Notes: generated by a model not told the origin, from the letters alone. Positions 34,400 to 46,214 are shown, counted from the first letter of the stretch. The stretch: 64,000 nucleotides of DNA from Adiantum capillus-veneris (GCA_014529385.2 CM043963.1:97292412-97356411), one strand, 5' to 3'. Numbers and translations are program-made.

Positions 34400-36082
34400 G
34401 AATGAGACTTTGCATTATTTACGTTTTCTTACTCGGAATTATTAGAGAGATAGATCTCTCAATGTGGATAGGTAGATCTATGTGAAGAGAAGGAGATCTG
34501 CTATAGAAAATGATGTAATCTGATAGAGAGAATTGGGCAAGAAACCAGTGACAACCATACAAGCTAGAGCTCCTCTGCATGTAAACCATGCCGTCTGGGT
34601 ATGTCATCAATAGATATTGGTTATAGGAAACAACCTTTGACTTGTCTACCACACCACCCTCCAAAGATTGAATAGATCCAATAGGCTCTGCCAAGGAGGC
34701 AAGAGCAGCTGCTGACAAAGAAATCCGAAAAGACCGTTATCCATCTGCAAGTCTTTGGGAGTCCCTGATCAAGATGAAGGTAGGTGACCCAATGTGTGAA
34801 GGTCGGAATAAGTGCAGCACTAGCCACCTCACCGGTCTCCCAATCCGAATCTAATTTCTTTAGGAAATTCCTTTGAATATGCCTGTGTCCTCCACACTAA
34901 TGACATATCACCTCCTTGGATCTATCGCCAATACCAGAAGTATCACCCTTCTTTTCCTTTTGCTTCTGTTTTCCTTCAAGGTGGCAATTATCAATACCGC
35001 CTCCATAAGCACCTTCCAGTCCCCATAGTCAGAGGCATCTAACTTTTGATCCTGCGGAAACATCAGCAACACCAGAATCTTCCTCTCAAGTAAATCCTGC
35101 GACTCCTCAGTATGAGTAGACTTTAACAAGTGATCCAAAGCATCATTCAGTTGATGGGAATGGGATCGTGCTAGCTAAGGTGGGTGATAGACAAACATTT
35201 TATAGGCTAGATTGTTACTCAAGCGAATTAGGTTCCAAGATAGATTAGCTTGGACTCATAAACACGATCTTGAGTAGTTTGCTAACCCACCAAGACAAGA
35301 GACATGTAATGCAACCTTGGTTGGATTTGTTTATTCATGAAAGGGGCTTTAAGTAGCTCTACAACTTTGCACCATTACATGTGGGATAATTCCACTCTTC
35401 TCTCATTCACTCACACTCTAGTGACTCTAGGACAAAGCCCATACCTTACACCAGTACGTCTCCATACACTTCTTCTTCAACATCCCCATCATGAGAACTC
35501 TATGTAGCATTCTTCTTCTTCGGTGCCATTATTAAGATTAAGGCATGTCAAGATCGCAAAGCAATCCTCCATGAAGACTGCAAGTAACCTCCCATCAAAA
35601 GAGATCTCCAATCTCCTCAAAAAGGGCACATACACTGGCTGAAATCGGTCCAAAATCAGCCCCCTTTGCCATACAAAAGTCTCTAATCAGCTAGCTGAAA
35701 TTCTGCAAACGTACCGAGCACGAACCGTCACATTCGAATTGACCTTAAATCTTCAAAACGCAACAAGATTTCGTCCAAGAAATCTGGCCCTAGATGACAA
35801 GCTCCTCCAAGATCCACAACACTTCACCACCTCTAGCCAAAAGCTTCTCCACTAGACACCAAGAGGCCACATATGGCTGAATAAGACAAAACTCATCACC
35901 TTCCCAAAAGAGCAGGTAAAGGGTATAGAGCACATCCAACCATCTCCAACAACACATCCACTTGTGAAGACCATGCAATATCAATGCAAGTTACGACCAC
36001 CATGTCTCTATCGGTATACAACAACATAGACTCTCCATTGTCCATCTCCACGTATCAAGTCGATGCCAAGGCACAAGAGAAT
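34400..36082 (-). mobile_element. internal 5' part of a minus-strand LTR element (gag)
   Basis: Read on the minus strand, this is leader (36082 to about 35530), a gag start near 35529 (MAPKKKN), a gag piece at 34908-35138 (HTEESQDLLERKILVLLMFP) and a degenerate zinc knuckle near 34.88 kb (VICH...GHRHIQRN). It directly follows the LTR end at 36083, so it is the internal part of the element whose 5' LTR is split between 36083-36133 and 50798-51770. Pol is not seen; the plus-strand Gypsy fragment lies beyond. Broken. Confidence 0.6.
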
Positions 36083-36133
36083 TGTCAGGTGCAACGGAAG
36101 TGTTTATGGATTTAGCTCGGATCTAGTACTCCG
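36083..36133 (-). repeat. LTR end of the host LTR element, left piece
   Basis: It starts TGTCAGGTGCAACGGAAGTG on the plus strand. This is similar to TGTAAGGTGCAGCGGAA at 52329 and 58464, which are LTR ends of the same family. It is cut at 36133 by the chromovirus; the last five bases, CTCCG, are the target duplication. The LTR continues at 50798. Confidence 0.75.
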
Positions 36134-37491
36134 TGAAACAGGCCGTAGGGCGGTAGGCGTTGGCTTTCACCCGAAATTCTTTACTTTAGACACACACACA
36201 GAGCACTTTGCAAAAAGAACCTACGACGGGAATTAACACTTGAATACACACACGGGTCGGAAGCTAGAATGCCCCGAGCAGACACCGACAACCTGTAGGC
36301 CCTAAAATTGGCGCCCCTTTCGGTATTTCTTTATTCTTTAACAAAGGGAATAAAACCTGTGACCTCCTACGAGCTGCCTCACATAATCCATGCTGAGAAA
36401 CACCTGTTCTGGCCCGATTTTGGCAGCATAACTATACTAGGACGCTTCACAGTCAGTATCCCCACACAATAGATGACTTCCCCGATGCATACGGACACTT
36501 TGCAAAACCTGGCGAGAAATCTGCAGCACGCTGAATTCTCTGTTTTCTGCCCTGAAAATGCGCCAGATCCCCTCCACAATGGTCCCCTCACGTCCCCGAA
36601 CCTCCTGGGGATATTAAGGACCGTTTAGGGCCGAAACCCTAAACCTGCAAAAATACACAGCAGGCTGTAATTCCCTGTTTTGGGCTCCGTTTCGCGCGCT
36701 GGTCGCATCTGTAGCAAGACCTCGAGCTCCCGCACCTGTAGAGCTACTTGCCCTTTGAATCGGATGAGATTTCTCACATGAAACCTCTCCGAATTCACCT
36801 GTACCTGCGGGGGATTAGCCACTAGCTAGCCCAGTACCTGAAGAGGCTCTTGCCTCGGCTCGCGCATGAACCCACAGAAATGTACATCAGTCAAATGAAA
36901 AGCCCTCTTGTGGGGCATCACATAACTGCACGTAAGGGAGAGAGAGAGAGAGAAGTGTGTAGCGTGCAGGGCATCACTCCTGGCACCACACTGTACATAG
37001 AGGGAAAGGAAGCACTCCATAGCTCTTAACCTGTAGCAAAGACCAAAATGAGGCTCCTCTCAGCTTAAAATTCAGCGCCCATTTCTCTGTAGGAGACAAG
37101 TCCATGAAAATCTGCCACTTGGCGCATTTACAAGCATTTTCCCGATTCAGGTTTTCTGCTTAAAAATCTCCCGATTGGTTGCCTAGTTGACTTTGCGGCA
37201 GAGTTTGTACGTGAACACATTTCACCGCCCAAAATAGCAGTTCCCTAAATTTTAGGAAAATGATTCCGTTGGGCTTCCACTGGTCATCTGACCATCTATC
37301 CTCATTGGGACCGCATCCAAAAGTGTAATGTGGCCCAACTGTCGGATACTTTCTATTGGTAGTCCCACCTTGACTTTTTGCCTTTATTGAGTTCACTTCC
37401 TAGTATCCACCAACTTGCTAAGTGCGATGGGGAAGACCTGTATGATCTTGCTCTGAGCCTAGACATCCTCTTACTATACGAATTCCAGCGC
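36134..37491 (-). repeat. 3' LTR of the chromovirus
   Basis: About 1.36 kb, starting TGAAACAGGCCGTAGGG. It matches 49020-50611 almost throughout, including ACCGTTTAGGGCCGAAACCC and the GAGAGA run near 36939. The match stops at about 37491, where the LINE begins. The remaining LTR start seen in the other copy is absent here. Confidence 0.9.
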
Positions 37492-37534
37492 CCATGAGTT
37501 TGCCTTTCATCGACAGGCATCTCAGTGGACTCAG

Positions 37535-39547
37535 GTGGGTGACAGGGTGACAGGTGGTTTTTTTGAGACAGTGGGACCTCGGCACTCGCATGCCAAGGTC
37601 AATCAGTTGAGGAGACCCGATGGGTCAGTTGTTTGTGAGCATGAGGATATGCGTGCAGTCGCTACTGACTTTTACCGTGAGCTACTGTCGGCTGAGCCCG
37701 AGTCAGAGAGACAGGATGCATACAGGGAGCAGGTTTGGGCACAGATGCCCTGTCTTGTGACTAAGGAGATGCGGCAGAGGCTTGAGTTACCTCTTCAGCT
37801 TGAGGAGCTGCACACGGCTCTTAGGGCCCTCCCTCGTGGTAGCTGTCCAGGTGAGGATGGGCTGACTCCCAGCTTCTTCTTGGAGTACTGGGACCTGCTT
37901 GGCCCAGATCTTTGTAGTGCCTTTCAGTACATTCTGCACACGGGAGTGATGCCGGATAGCATGAGTGAGGGCCTGATTTACCTCATTCCAAAGGAGGGTG
38001 GCTCCTTGGATGAGATTCGACAGTGGCGCCCCATCACCATTCTCAACTCAGCCTACAAAATTCTTGCCAAGGCTCTAAGTTTGAGGATTCAGCCACTTTT
38101 GGAGAGCCTTATACATGGGACTCAGACAGGTTTTGTCAAGGAACGCAGTATCCTTGACAACATCTTCACTTTTTGGGAGGCTTCTGCCCTTGCACGGCTC
38201 CGTGGGGAGGACCTTGTGATTCTTCTTCTCGATTTTGAGAAGGCATACGACAGAGTCGACTGGGACTTTCTAGAGGGCACGCTACGCAGGATGGGCTTCT
38301 CAGAGGCTTGGATCAAAGGGGTGTCAGCTTTGTACAGACAGGCTCACAGTCAGGTGCTTTTGGCAGGAGGTAGAGGTGAGCGCTTCATGCTCACACGATC
38401 GGTCAAACAGGGTTGTCCTCTTGCCCCCTTTCTCTTTCTGTTCTATGCGGAGGCGATGAGCAGATTTTTGGTGTCACAGCAGGTTGGTTTGAGGGGCTTA
38501 GCACTCCCTCTACGGGGAGATGAGCTTCTGGACGCTGAGTTTGCCGACGACTCAGCCTTGTACTTAGAGGGCCAGGAGGCCAATTTACACAGATGTGGGC
38601 AGGCTTTGGAGACCTTCTGCTGTGCATCGGGCGCACTGATCAACTGGAGAAAGACAGTGGCTTTCTCGGTTGGTAGTGCTCCTGTGCCAGATTGGATGCC
38701 AGGAGAGGGTTTCAGGTGGATTCCTCCAAGGACTGCAGTTCGGTACTTGGGTTGTCAGGTTGGTTTGGATTTGTCCCCTGAGCAGCAGATTGCTCCTCTT
38801 CTCCTGTCCATCAGGAGAAAGCTGTTACATTGGAGCTCAGCCCGACTTTCGCTGGCTGGTAGAGTAGTAGTTGCCAACCAGGTGTTGTTGGCGACTATGT
38901 GGTACATCACTTCTTGCTGGATCTTCTCGAGTTCTTGCATCAGCCAGGTACAGAGGCTGATCAGGAACTTCCTTTGGTCAGGTCGCGACACTCAGATTGC
39001 CCGAGCCAAGGTGGCTTGGTCAGTCATCACACTTCCTTGTTCTCAGGGAGGGCTTGGGATCATTGATCCAGCACAGCAGAGCAGAGCCCTTCTTGGGAAG
39101 TTCGTCGTTAGAGGACTTCTTCCAGGCGAGGAGCCCTGGAAGGAGTTCTTGTTGCAGAGGCTTCGTGCCAGGGTGCCTCAGTCAGGAGGCCCTTGGCAAC
39201 CTTCGACCAGATGGATCTTTACAGAGTTGCGTCGAGTTGGTTTGAGCAGGAGACTGGAGGACCGATTCGCTGTGAGTCTGCTTCGTTCTTGGGAGCTATT
39301 ACGGCGTGGCCTAGAGCAGAGACAGCCGACGTGCACGGAGGAGCGCCTACGGCAGCCCCTCGTCTGGAACCCCATGGTTAGCACTCAGCGAGGCCACTTG
39401 GTTGGGAGTAGGCCTCATGTTTCTTGGGGTCCCATGGCAGCAGGTCCAGCGCACTCTCTAGGTGACTGGCTAGAGTTCACAGGTTTGTCAGAGGAGGTGC
39501 AGGTTGTCCAGCTACAGGGCATGAGAGGGGTTCAGAGCATGTGTTAG
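37535..39547 (+). CDS. LINE reverse transcriptase (RVT_1), 670 codons
   Basis: Non-LTR reverse transcriptase, which primes on nicked DNA. Blocks in order: LIYLIPKEGG (about residue 147), RPITILNSAYKILAK (165), GFVKERSILDNI (199), LDFEKAYDRVDW (232), SVKQGCPLAPFLF (289), and the catalytic FADD (336-339). The thumb then follows with YLGCQVG and WSSARLSLAGR. The open frame also extends upstream of the chosen ATG (WTQVGDRVTGGFF), so the real start was further 5' and has been lost. It ends at a TAG (39545-39547). The same frame continues without other stops at 39611-40438, so this TAG probably interrupts a longer protein. CAG to TAG is a common decay of methylated CHG sites in plants. Confidence 0.9.
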   Translation: MGDRVTGGFFETVGPRHSHAKVNQLRRPDGSVVCEHEDMRAVATDFYRELLSAEPESERQDAYREQVWAQMPCLVTKEMRQRLELPLQLEELHTALRALPRGSCPGEDGLTPSFFLEYWDLLGPDLCSAFQYILHTGVMPDSMSEGLIYLIPKEGGSLDEIRQWRPITILNSAYKILAKALSLRIQPLLESLIHGTQTGFVKERSILDNIFTFWEASALARLRGEDLVILLLDFEKAYDRVDWDFLEGTLRRMGFSEAWIKGVSALYRQAHSQVLLAGGRGERFMLTRSVKQGCPLAPFLFLFYAEAMSRFLVSQQVGLRGLALPLRGDELLDAEFADDSALYLEGQEANLHRCGQALETFCCASGALINWRKTVAFSVGSAPVPDWMPGEGFRWIPPRTAVRYLGCQVGLDLSPEQQIAPLLLSIRRKLLHWSSARLSLAGRVVVANQVLLATMWYITSCWIFSSSCISQVQRLIRNFLWSGRDTQIARAKVAWSVITLPCSQGGLGIIDPAQQSRALLGKFVVRGLLPGEEPWKEFLLQRLRARVPQSGGPWQPSTRWIFTELRRVGLSRRLEDRFAVSLLRSWELLRRGLEQRQPTCTEERLRQPLVWNPMVSTQRGHLVGSRPHVSWGPMAAGPAHSLGDWLEFTGLSEEVQVVQLQGMRGVQSMC

Positions 39548-40438
39548 GACATCTCAGAGTCAGTTCCAGCTGACTGGCTCACGCCTCTCGAGCCAGTAGC
39601 ACCCCGATGGATGGGAGCCTTCACACGACTGGAGGTTCTAATTTCAGTCACGGCTTGCTCAGAGACTGTCCCAGCCCTGTTCTTCGAGCTTCAGGGTGGG
39701 GGACGACTACAGAGAGTTGTAGTAGAGGCCCCACAGGTAGTAGAGTGTTGTTTCCAGAGGATCCGAGTTGTGGGCATCTGTGGGAGGACTTGCGTCATAG
39801 ACCCTGACCCAGCAGCTCTTAAGACAGGACACTGGAGGCTACGGGCTTGGGAGTGCTGTCCACTGGCACGAGTACAGTGGGATCCTGGTGAGTGGCTATG
39901 GAGGGACCCTTTCTCTTCTGCAGACCGCCCAGGAGTCCCTTTCTTTCAGTACACTGTTCGGCTTGGACGTCATATACTTGCAGCACAGAGTGAGGCCCGC
40001 CCCGCTGCAGCACGTCATTGGCAGGAGGAGGGTCTCACAGTTGAGTTCTTGGCAGCTTTTTGGCAGAGGCTGTGGGACTCCAGACAGCCGAGGCGCGTCA
40101 CCTTGTTCCAGTGGTTGGTTGCACACAGAGCCACAGCAGTAGGGAGCTGGCTTGTACATAGTGGTCTCTCGGCCGCATGTACAACCTGTGACCAGTTGGT
40201 GGAGAGTCAGCGTCACTGTCTTTGGGACTGTCCCTCGGCCCAGCAGGTGTGGCTACGAGTTCTTCGGCTGATGCCTGCCCTCTCCACGGCTCGACAGTAC
40301 ACTTGGGGGGCAGCGGCTTGGTCCACCCTCACGGGCCCGGCACTTCAGTTTGAGCTATCTTCCACCAGCAGGATGATAGTGATACAGGGGGGTCGACCTA
40401 CACTCCAGCCTGCTACAGACCTTACTCCACAGGTGTAG
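39548..40438 (+). CDS. LINE C-terminal part with zf-RVT region
   Basis: Same reading frame as the RT part. The reverse-transcriptase zinc-binding region is visible: FQWLVAHRATAVGSWL, then CTTCDQLVESQRHCLWDCP, which matches the C-X2-C...H-C...C pattern of the plant LINE zf-RVT family. It ends at a second TAG (40436-40438). Beyond it, the same frame still reads LINE-like (CWELISGLALWFIWRARCF) for about 60 codons. A change of frame near 40.61-40.63 kb then leads to RMRERREAFLRLWRPGPFY. The copy is therefore inactive but young-looking. Confidence 0.85.
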   Translation, partial: DISESVPADWLTPLEPVAPRWMGAFTRLEVLISVTACSETVPALFFELQGGGRLQRVVVEAPQVVECCFQRIRVVGICGRTCVIDPDPAALKTGHWRLRAWECCPLARVQWDPGEWLWRDPFSSADRPGVPFFQYTVRLGRHILAAQSEARPAAARHWQEEGLTVEFLAAFWQRLWDSRQPRRVTLFQWLVAHRATAVGSWLVHSGLSAACTTCDQLVESQRHCLWDCPSAQQVWLRVLRLMPALSTARQYTWGAAAWSTLTGPALQFELSSTSRMIVIQGGRPTLQPATDLTPQV

Positions 40439-40903
40439 AGCAGTGAGAGAGCGGAGTGTTGGGAGCTCATCAGCGGCCTAGCTCTCTGGTTCATCTGGCG
40501 GGCCCGTTGTTTCCGCATCTTTGAGGCTCGCCTTGTACCACCAGCAGAGACTGTTCGTGACTTTTGGCTAGAGCTGATCCATACTCTCATAGAGGACAGC
40601 TTGAGGGACTACAGGGCAGCTCCGACCGCATGCGGGAGCGCCGCGAGGCTTTCCTTCGACTCTGGCGCCCTGGGCCGTTCTACTCCATGGTCCAGGGGGT
40701 GCTCAGATGGCACTACTGTCCACCTGTGTGGCTTTTCCCTCCTCCCATCTCTTGATTTAGCCCCATTGTACATATGCTGTTTTTTCATTGGGAGAGTCTC
40801 CCCACCATGCTTGTTGTAGCCCTCTCTTGCAGAGGTGGATGTAGCCCTATGGGCAGTTTTCATTAACTAATAGAAGGATCTTTTTCTCAAAAAAAAAAAA
40901 AAC
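40439..40903 (+). other. LINE C-terminal remnant, 3' UTR and poly-A tail
   Basis: Remnant coding to about 40755, then a short 3' untranslated end and a 14-A tail at 40890-40903. The tail marks the 3' junction with the chromovirus. Confidence 0.85.
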
Positions 40904-41977
40904 GTCTTGCAACCTGTCCTTTAACTTTTCTGTCCTTAGGTGCCAAAACTTGCTCAGGTACTAGAATCTCATCAAGTTCCTCAACTTTTGGTTGATCCTC
41001 ATTTGGCATATCTTCTGGCACATCACCCACGAAGGGTCTTAGAAGACTCACGTGAAACGCATTATGAATCTTCTATGCATCAGGCAATTTCAGCCTGTAA
41101 GCCACATCGCTGATCTTGTCAAGCACTTGAAAAGGTCCATAGTAACGCATACTGAGCTTAGGAAACAGCCATTCCTTGCCCTTCATTTTCTTTAACCTTG
41201 CCTTTTCAAACCTTAACAGAACCCAATCACCAGGTGATAACAGCAATTCACGACGGTGACCATCAGCAGCCTTTTTCTGTTTTGCCTGAGTCTTCTCCAA
41301 GGCAACTTTAATTTTCTTGTACATGTTATCCATGTTCGCAACATATCGATCTGCCTCAAAGATCTTGTCCTTTGTATGCAAAATGGGAGGAACCTTCTTG
41401 CCACCTTCAACAATCTCAGAAGGTGCTTTGTCAGTAGATGAATGCACCATATTATTGTACGCATACTCAAGCATAGGCAAATACTGTTCCCACTTGCCTT
41501 TATTATCTGACACATAGCATTTCAGCAGATCTAAGGCAGTAGAATTAACCTCTTCTGACTGTCCATCAGTTTGTGGATGAAACGAAACGAGAACTTGAGC
41601 GTAGTGCCCATGTTCTCAAACAATCCTCTCCAGAACAAACTGGTCATGCGAGGATCACGATCACCAATAATCGATTGTGGCATACCATGGTACTTAAACA
41701 CATTGTACATGAACAAGCGTGCCATCTGATCAGATTTTATCTTCTTCCTGACAAGGATAAAATGGGCCTGCTTGCTGAACCTACAGATAATGATCCATAT
41801 ACCATCATTCCCTATTGGTGTTCTTAGAAGATCAAAGATAAAGTCCATAGCAATGCTTTTCCATGGCTTATTCGGAATCGGCAGTGGTTGTAACAACCCT
41901 GGTGCCTTTTGCCTGTCAAACTTGACCTTTTCGCAAATTATGCATGCTCGCACAAAGGCATCCACATCTCTCCTCAA
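40904..41977 (-). pseudogene. chromovirus integrase and chromodomain start
   Basis: The upstream piece (41531-41977) has the zinc-site end CIICEKVKFDRQ, then WKSIAMDFIFDL and IIGDRDPRMTSLFWRGLFE. The next piece (41073-41513) has WEQYLPMLEYAYNNMVHSST and FPKLSMRYYGPFQVLDKIS, the GPY/F module. Toward 40.91 kb the coding reads NAFHVSLLRPFVGD and then EELDEILVPEQVL, the entry to a chromodomain. The LINE tail lies right after it. Broken. Confidence 0.9.
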
Positions 41978-43431
41978 GGTAGGCCAATAGAAGCATGATG
42001 TTGCCCCTCTTGTAATTGTTCAAAGATCCTTGCAAAATCTTCATCAGCAGTGTATTGTTCCTTCATGTCATCTAGCTCATGATGATAAGGAATTGACACA
42101 GCTGAAATTTGTGGCTTTCTTGATAACGCATAAGCCACAACATTCTTCTTGCCTTCCACATGCATAATCTGGAAGTGGAACATGGAAAGAATGTTTGCCC
42201 ATCGCATATGCTTTTCGGATAACTTTGATTGTGTCAAGAAGTATCGCAAGATCTGATGGTCTGTTTGGACAACAAAATCAGCACCTAAGAGGTAGTGCTT
42301 CCAGCTAGAAAGCGCATGAATCACGGCCAAGAGCTCTTTCTCATAGACTTGCATAGTCCTCTGTGGCCCTTGCAAAATTCGGCTTTCATAAGCTACTACC
42401 CGTCCGTCTTGCATTAGCACTGCTCCAATGCTACTGCCACACGCGTCACACTGGACCACAAATGACTTCATGAGATCTGGCAAAACAATTACTCGATCTG
42501 AAGTCAACTTTTCCTTTAAGAGACTAAAAGCTGAAATCTCTTTTTGGGTCCATCTGAAAGTGACCTCTTTCTTTTGCAAAGCGTGAAGAGGCGATGCTAT
42601 CTCTGCAAAATTTCTGATAAACCTTCTATAGTAGGAACACAATCCCAAGAAGCTTCTGACATCATGCACAGTCTTCACGTCTGGCCATGTCTTAATAGCT
42701 TCGAACTTTGCGGGATCCATTCTGACACCATCCTTTGAGACTATGTGGCCAAGAAAGTGGATCTCTTCGAGGAAGAATTCACTTTTCTTAGGATTGACAA
42801 GTAACCTATGACTGCGCAGCTCTTCGAACACAATGGTCAAGTGACGCCTATGCTCCTCTTCCTTCTTCGAATACACTATCATGTCATCGAAGAACGTCCC
42901 AACAAACTGTTGATGCGAGCGGAAAATCCGGTCCATCATTCTGTTGAACGTGGCAGGAGCATTTGTTAGCCCAAATGGCATCACTAGAAACTCATAAAGA
43001 CCAAATGTCGTTCGAAACGCAGTCTTGTGCACATCCTCTGGCCTTATACAAATCTGATGGCACCCACTCTTAAGGTCTATCCTGCTGAAAATTGCAGCAC
43101 CCTCTAAACGATCGAGAATATCATCAATTCTAGGAATAGGAAACCTATTCTTGATGGTATTCTTATTCAACGCACGGTAATCAATACACATGCGCCATGA
43201 GCCATCCTTCTTCTGCACTAGGAGCACTGGGGAGCAAAAGAGTGAAGAACTAGGCTGAATCAGCCCCTTCTCTAATAACTCCTCAACCTGGCCCATAATC
43301 TCTTTCTGTTGCGCCACGCTAACCCTGTAGAGAGGTCTATTTGGTGGGCTACACCCTGGCACCAAATCTATCCGATGGTCCTCAGGTCTCTGGCAGCAAT
43401 TGCGACGGTCATGAATCAGAAAAACAGTCAC
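41974..43431 (-). pseudogene. chromovirus reverse transcriptase and RNase H
   Basis: Long open stretch of 485 codons. RT blocks: CSPVLLVQKKDGSWRMCIDY, FSRIDLKSGCHQI, MPFGLTNAPATFNRMMD, and FFDDMIVYSK at the catalytic box. RNase H blocks: VVQCDACGSSIGAVLMQ, YEKELLAVIHAL, and QTDHQILRYFLTQ. It is followed by the integrase N-terminus. The domain order and RNase H placement are those of Ty3/gypsy. Confidence 0.92.
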
Positions 43432-43483
43432 TAAACTTTTGCAAAAATGCTGACCTTTCTGTATCTAACACAGATAAATTTGA

Positions 43484-43900
43484 CTAATCACTATTTGAGA
43501 CATCACGTGCAAAAATCAAGTACACAGAAAGATAATTCTTTATTACAGAAGTAATAACAGAAGCAGATACAATAGGGACCGACTCTCCTTTAAGCTTTAC
43601 ATCCAAGATGTGAGTTTTGCCCCCTATGCTGTACAGTGATCTTTTTGTTGTAGGCATCCAAGACTCCATGCACTCGGAACATCCACGGGATCCCCAACAA
43701 GGCGTCACATCCTTCTAGCGGCATGATGTAGAACTCTTCTGTGTCCACATAGGACTGAATATGCAGACGCAGCTTTCCAATGATGGGAGTAACACACTCT
43801 GAGTGGCCAGGACATGCCAACCCTGCCTGTGCTGTGTACCCCATCTCTTCAGCTCTAATGCCCAGCTTCATAGCTACTCTGCTCAGATAAAGTTGGCTTT
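43484..43900 (-). pseudogene. chromovirus protease region
   Basis: The segment has EEFYIMPLEGCDALLGIPWM, the usual C-terminal retropepsin block, and THILDVKLKGESVPIVSAS, shared with the Gypsy fragment at 33.6 kb. Broken. Confidence 0.75.
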
Positions 43901-44041
43901 GGCAGCTGGATCGATGAAGATGAGTGCCGTCTGATCCCTAACTTTACCCCATGTCCTGCATAACTCACTGGCATCTGTATTGGGCCTGTCACCCACCATG
44001 TCTGGCACCAAACCTGTCGTGGGTTTAGGCTTCTTGCCTTC

Positions 44042-45640
44042 CTAGTCTTCTTTATCATATGAGTCAGCTGGTCTTTTCCTTTGTGGACAATTGGTAGCAA
44101 AGTGACCATGCTGCTCGCATATAAAGCATTTATTTTCAGCCATTAGAACCTTCTTTTCTTCGAGCGACTTGCGCACAAAAGGCTTTCTTTTCTGTTTCTT
44201 TGCCTGCGCTCCAGAAGTCCCGACTGAATCCTTGTCCTTGGTGGCCTTTTCTGACCCCTGTGACGCATCAGGAGCCGTTTTCACAAAGGGCTTCTTCGCT
44301 GAATTTTTCTTTTGCTGCCCTCCTTTGTCGTTGCTCAGAAACCCACTGTCCTCTCCTTTCACTAAGGCAAGACCAGTATTAGCAACTTCCATTAGCTGAG
44401 AGAGGGTAGCCACTATTCTTGGTACAGTAATCGCGAAGCCCTTTAGGTAGCCCACAACAATACTTCTCTATCTGCTCTGTCAGTGGCACCAATCTGTAGG
44501 AGGTCACTGAGAGTAACGCTTTACAAAACCTCCGATTGTACTCCAGCAAGCTCTTGCATGTAGCTGAAGTAAGGTGGTGCCAATCTGTCATGACGTTGGC
44601 TTCAGATTCATTTGACAGCCAAGCAGATGCAAACATTTGCTTGAAGTAAACCCAAGTGGCGGGTGCCTGCCCTTGCATTAACAATGTCGTCCACCATGTA
44701 AGCGCATTGTCCTTTAAGAAAGTGGCAGCTTTCCTGACTTTCGAGGCCTCTGTAAAATTCCCTCCTGCATAAGCGGTATCAAACTGCTGGAGGAAAGTGA
44801 GAGCCTTTGCTTTATCCTCAAAGCCACTGAAAGTACTGCTCTTTACAGCTGCACCACCTTCTTTGTAAGCTTTCAGCTTCTCCAGTGCCCCCAAGTTGTC
44901 ATAAGGAATAGTCTGCAACATGGGCACTGTAGTAGGCACGATCGGCACATCTTAGCCATTCACATTTTGCGTCAAAGGTGCGATATCTGGCTGCTGTCCA
45001 GAAAAACTAGCCATGCCAAAATGACCATGTGGCACCCCAGACTTGCCCTGGTTGCACTGAAAACCTTGTTGCATGCCGATACTACCATACATGGGGTTTG
45101 GCATAATGCCTTGCATATCCCCAAACATTGTTCCCGGCATGTACGGCTGACTTCCAGGCGCATAACCAGCCATACTTTAGAACATTGATCCACCCCCGAA
45201 ATACCCAAGATGTACCGTGGGTGGTGGAAAAACTGGGTGCATAGCCTGGTATCCAATTCTTTGTCCATTCAAGACAGCATGCGGGCTTTGAAAGGTGGCG
45301 GGCTGAACTGGCATAACATGTGGAACAGCCATCTGTTCAAGCACGGGAGGAACCTCTTTTGGAGCCCCTGACTCCGCAACATGCGAGTGTTCCCTTTCCT
45401 GCCGAGTTGCATGAAGTACTTGGGCTTGAGCTTCAACAAGCTCCGTACGCGGTGTAGGTTGCCTATTTTGCTGTTGCACTGGTGGCGCTTGCAAGAACTC
45501 CATAAACCTTGGATTCTGCACCAGCTACGAGAAGACATTCACCGCGGCAACTAACTGAGTCCTGAACGCATCATCTTGCCCAATCATAAAGCCCTGTACT
45601 ACTAGAGGGACATTCACATTAACCAGAGTTACCCGGAACG
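44042..45640 (-). pseudogene. chromovirus gag, main part
   Basis: Capsid-like piece (44379-44948) with FLKDNALTWWTTLLMQGQ and LLEYNRRFCKALLSVTSYRL. A zinc knuckle, CFICEQHGHFATNCPQ, lies near 44.1 kb. A Gln/Pro-rich N-terminal part (to about 45.63 kb) has HVMPVQPATFQSPH and GMQQGFQCNQG. The plus-strand relative at 55.85-57.4 kb has the same order. The first part of gag lies at about 48.92-48.80 kb, beyond the inserted hAT transposon. Confidence 0.88.
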
Positions 45641-46214
45641 CGGAACGGGAGCGGCGACGGGCCTCCCTGCGGAACGGGGGAACGGGAATGGGGCCGGAAC
45701 GGGAACAGCGCGGAACGGCAGGCTAAAAAAAACACCCAAATATTATTTTTTTTAGCGTTATGTGTTTGAATACAAGTAGTATTAGAGTCCTTTGACTCTA
45801 ATACCCACAAAAAACACGATTCGAAGACCATTTAACCTTATTATGACTTGATTGGGATGTGAGGCGCCCAGAGTACATAGCCAAATGAACAACATAGCCA
45901 GATGAACAACAATGAGCAAACACAATGCCCATAGTACATACACAATGCTCTCAAATAATTGCAAGAGTAGTAGTCAGAGATAACACTTTGGAATTAATTA
46001 TGGCTAACATAGTAACAAGCCTCAAGGGCCGCCAGCGGCCAAGGTGCTACAAAAAAACCAAAGGGGGGCAAAGTTCAAACCAGACTTCAGTGACCACAAT
46101 ACCAAAAGACTGAAGGTGACAAATACCATAAAGATGCTAGTAGCTACAAATGGCAAAGAGGGCAAGGCTCAAGCAGCCATACAAAAAGGTGGATAAATGG
46201 CAAAGACTCAAGAC

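Larger units (their letters stand above)
37492..40903 (+). mobile_element. LINE (non-LTR retrotransposon), 5'-truncated
   Basis: Plus-strand LINE whose 5' junction is at about 37492, inside the chromovirus LTR, and whose 3' end is a 14-base A tail (40890-40903), beyond which chromovirus coding resumes. The endonuclease and first ORF are missing, as in most truncated LINE copies. What remains is RT, thumb and a C-terminal zinc-binding region. GC content is clearly higher than in the surroundings. I see no target-site duplication between the bases before 37492 and those after 40903. Confidence 0.9.
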
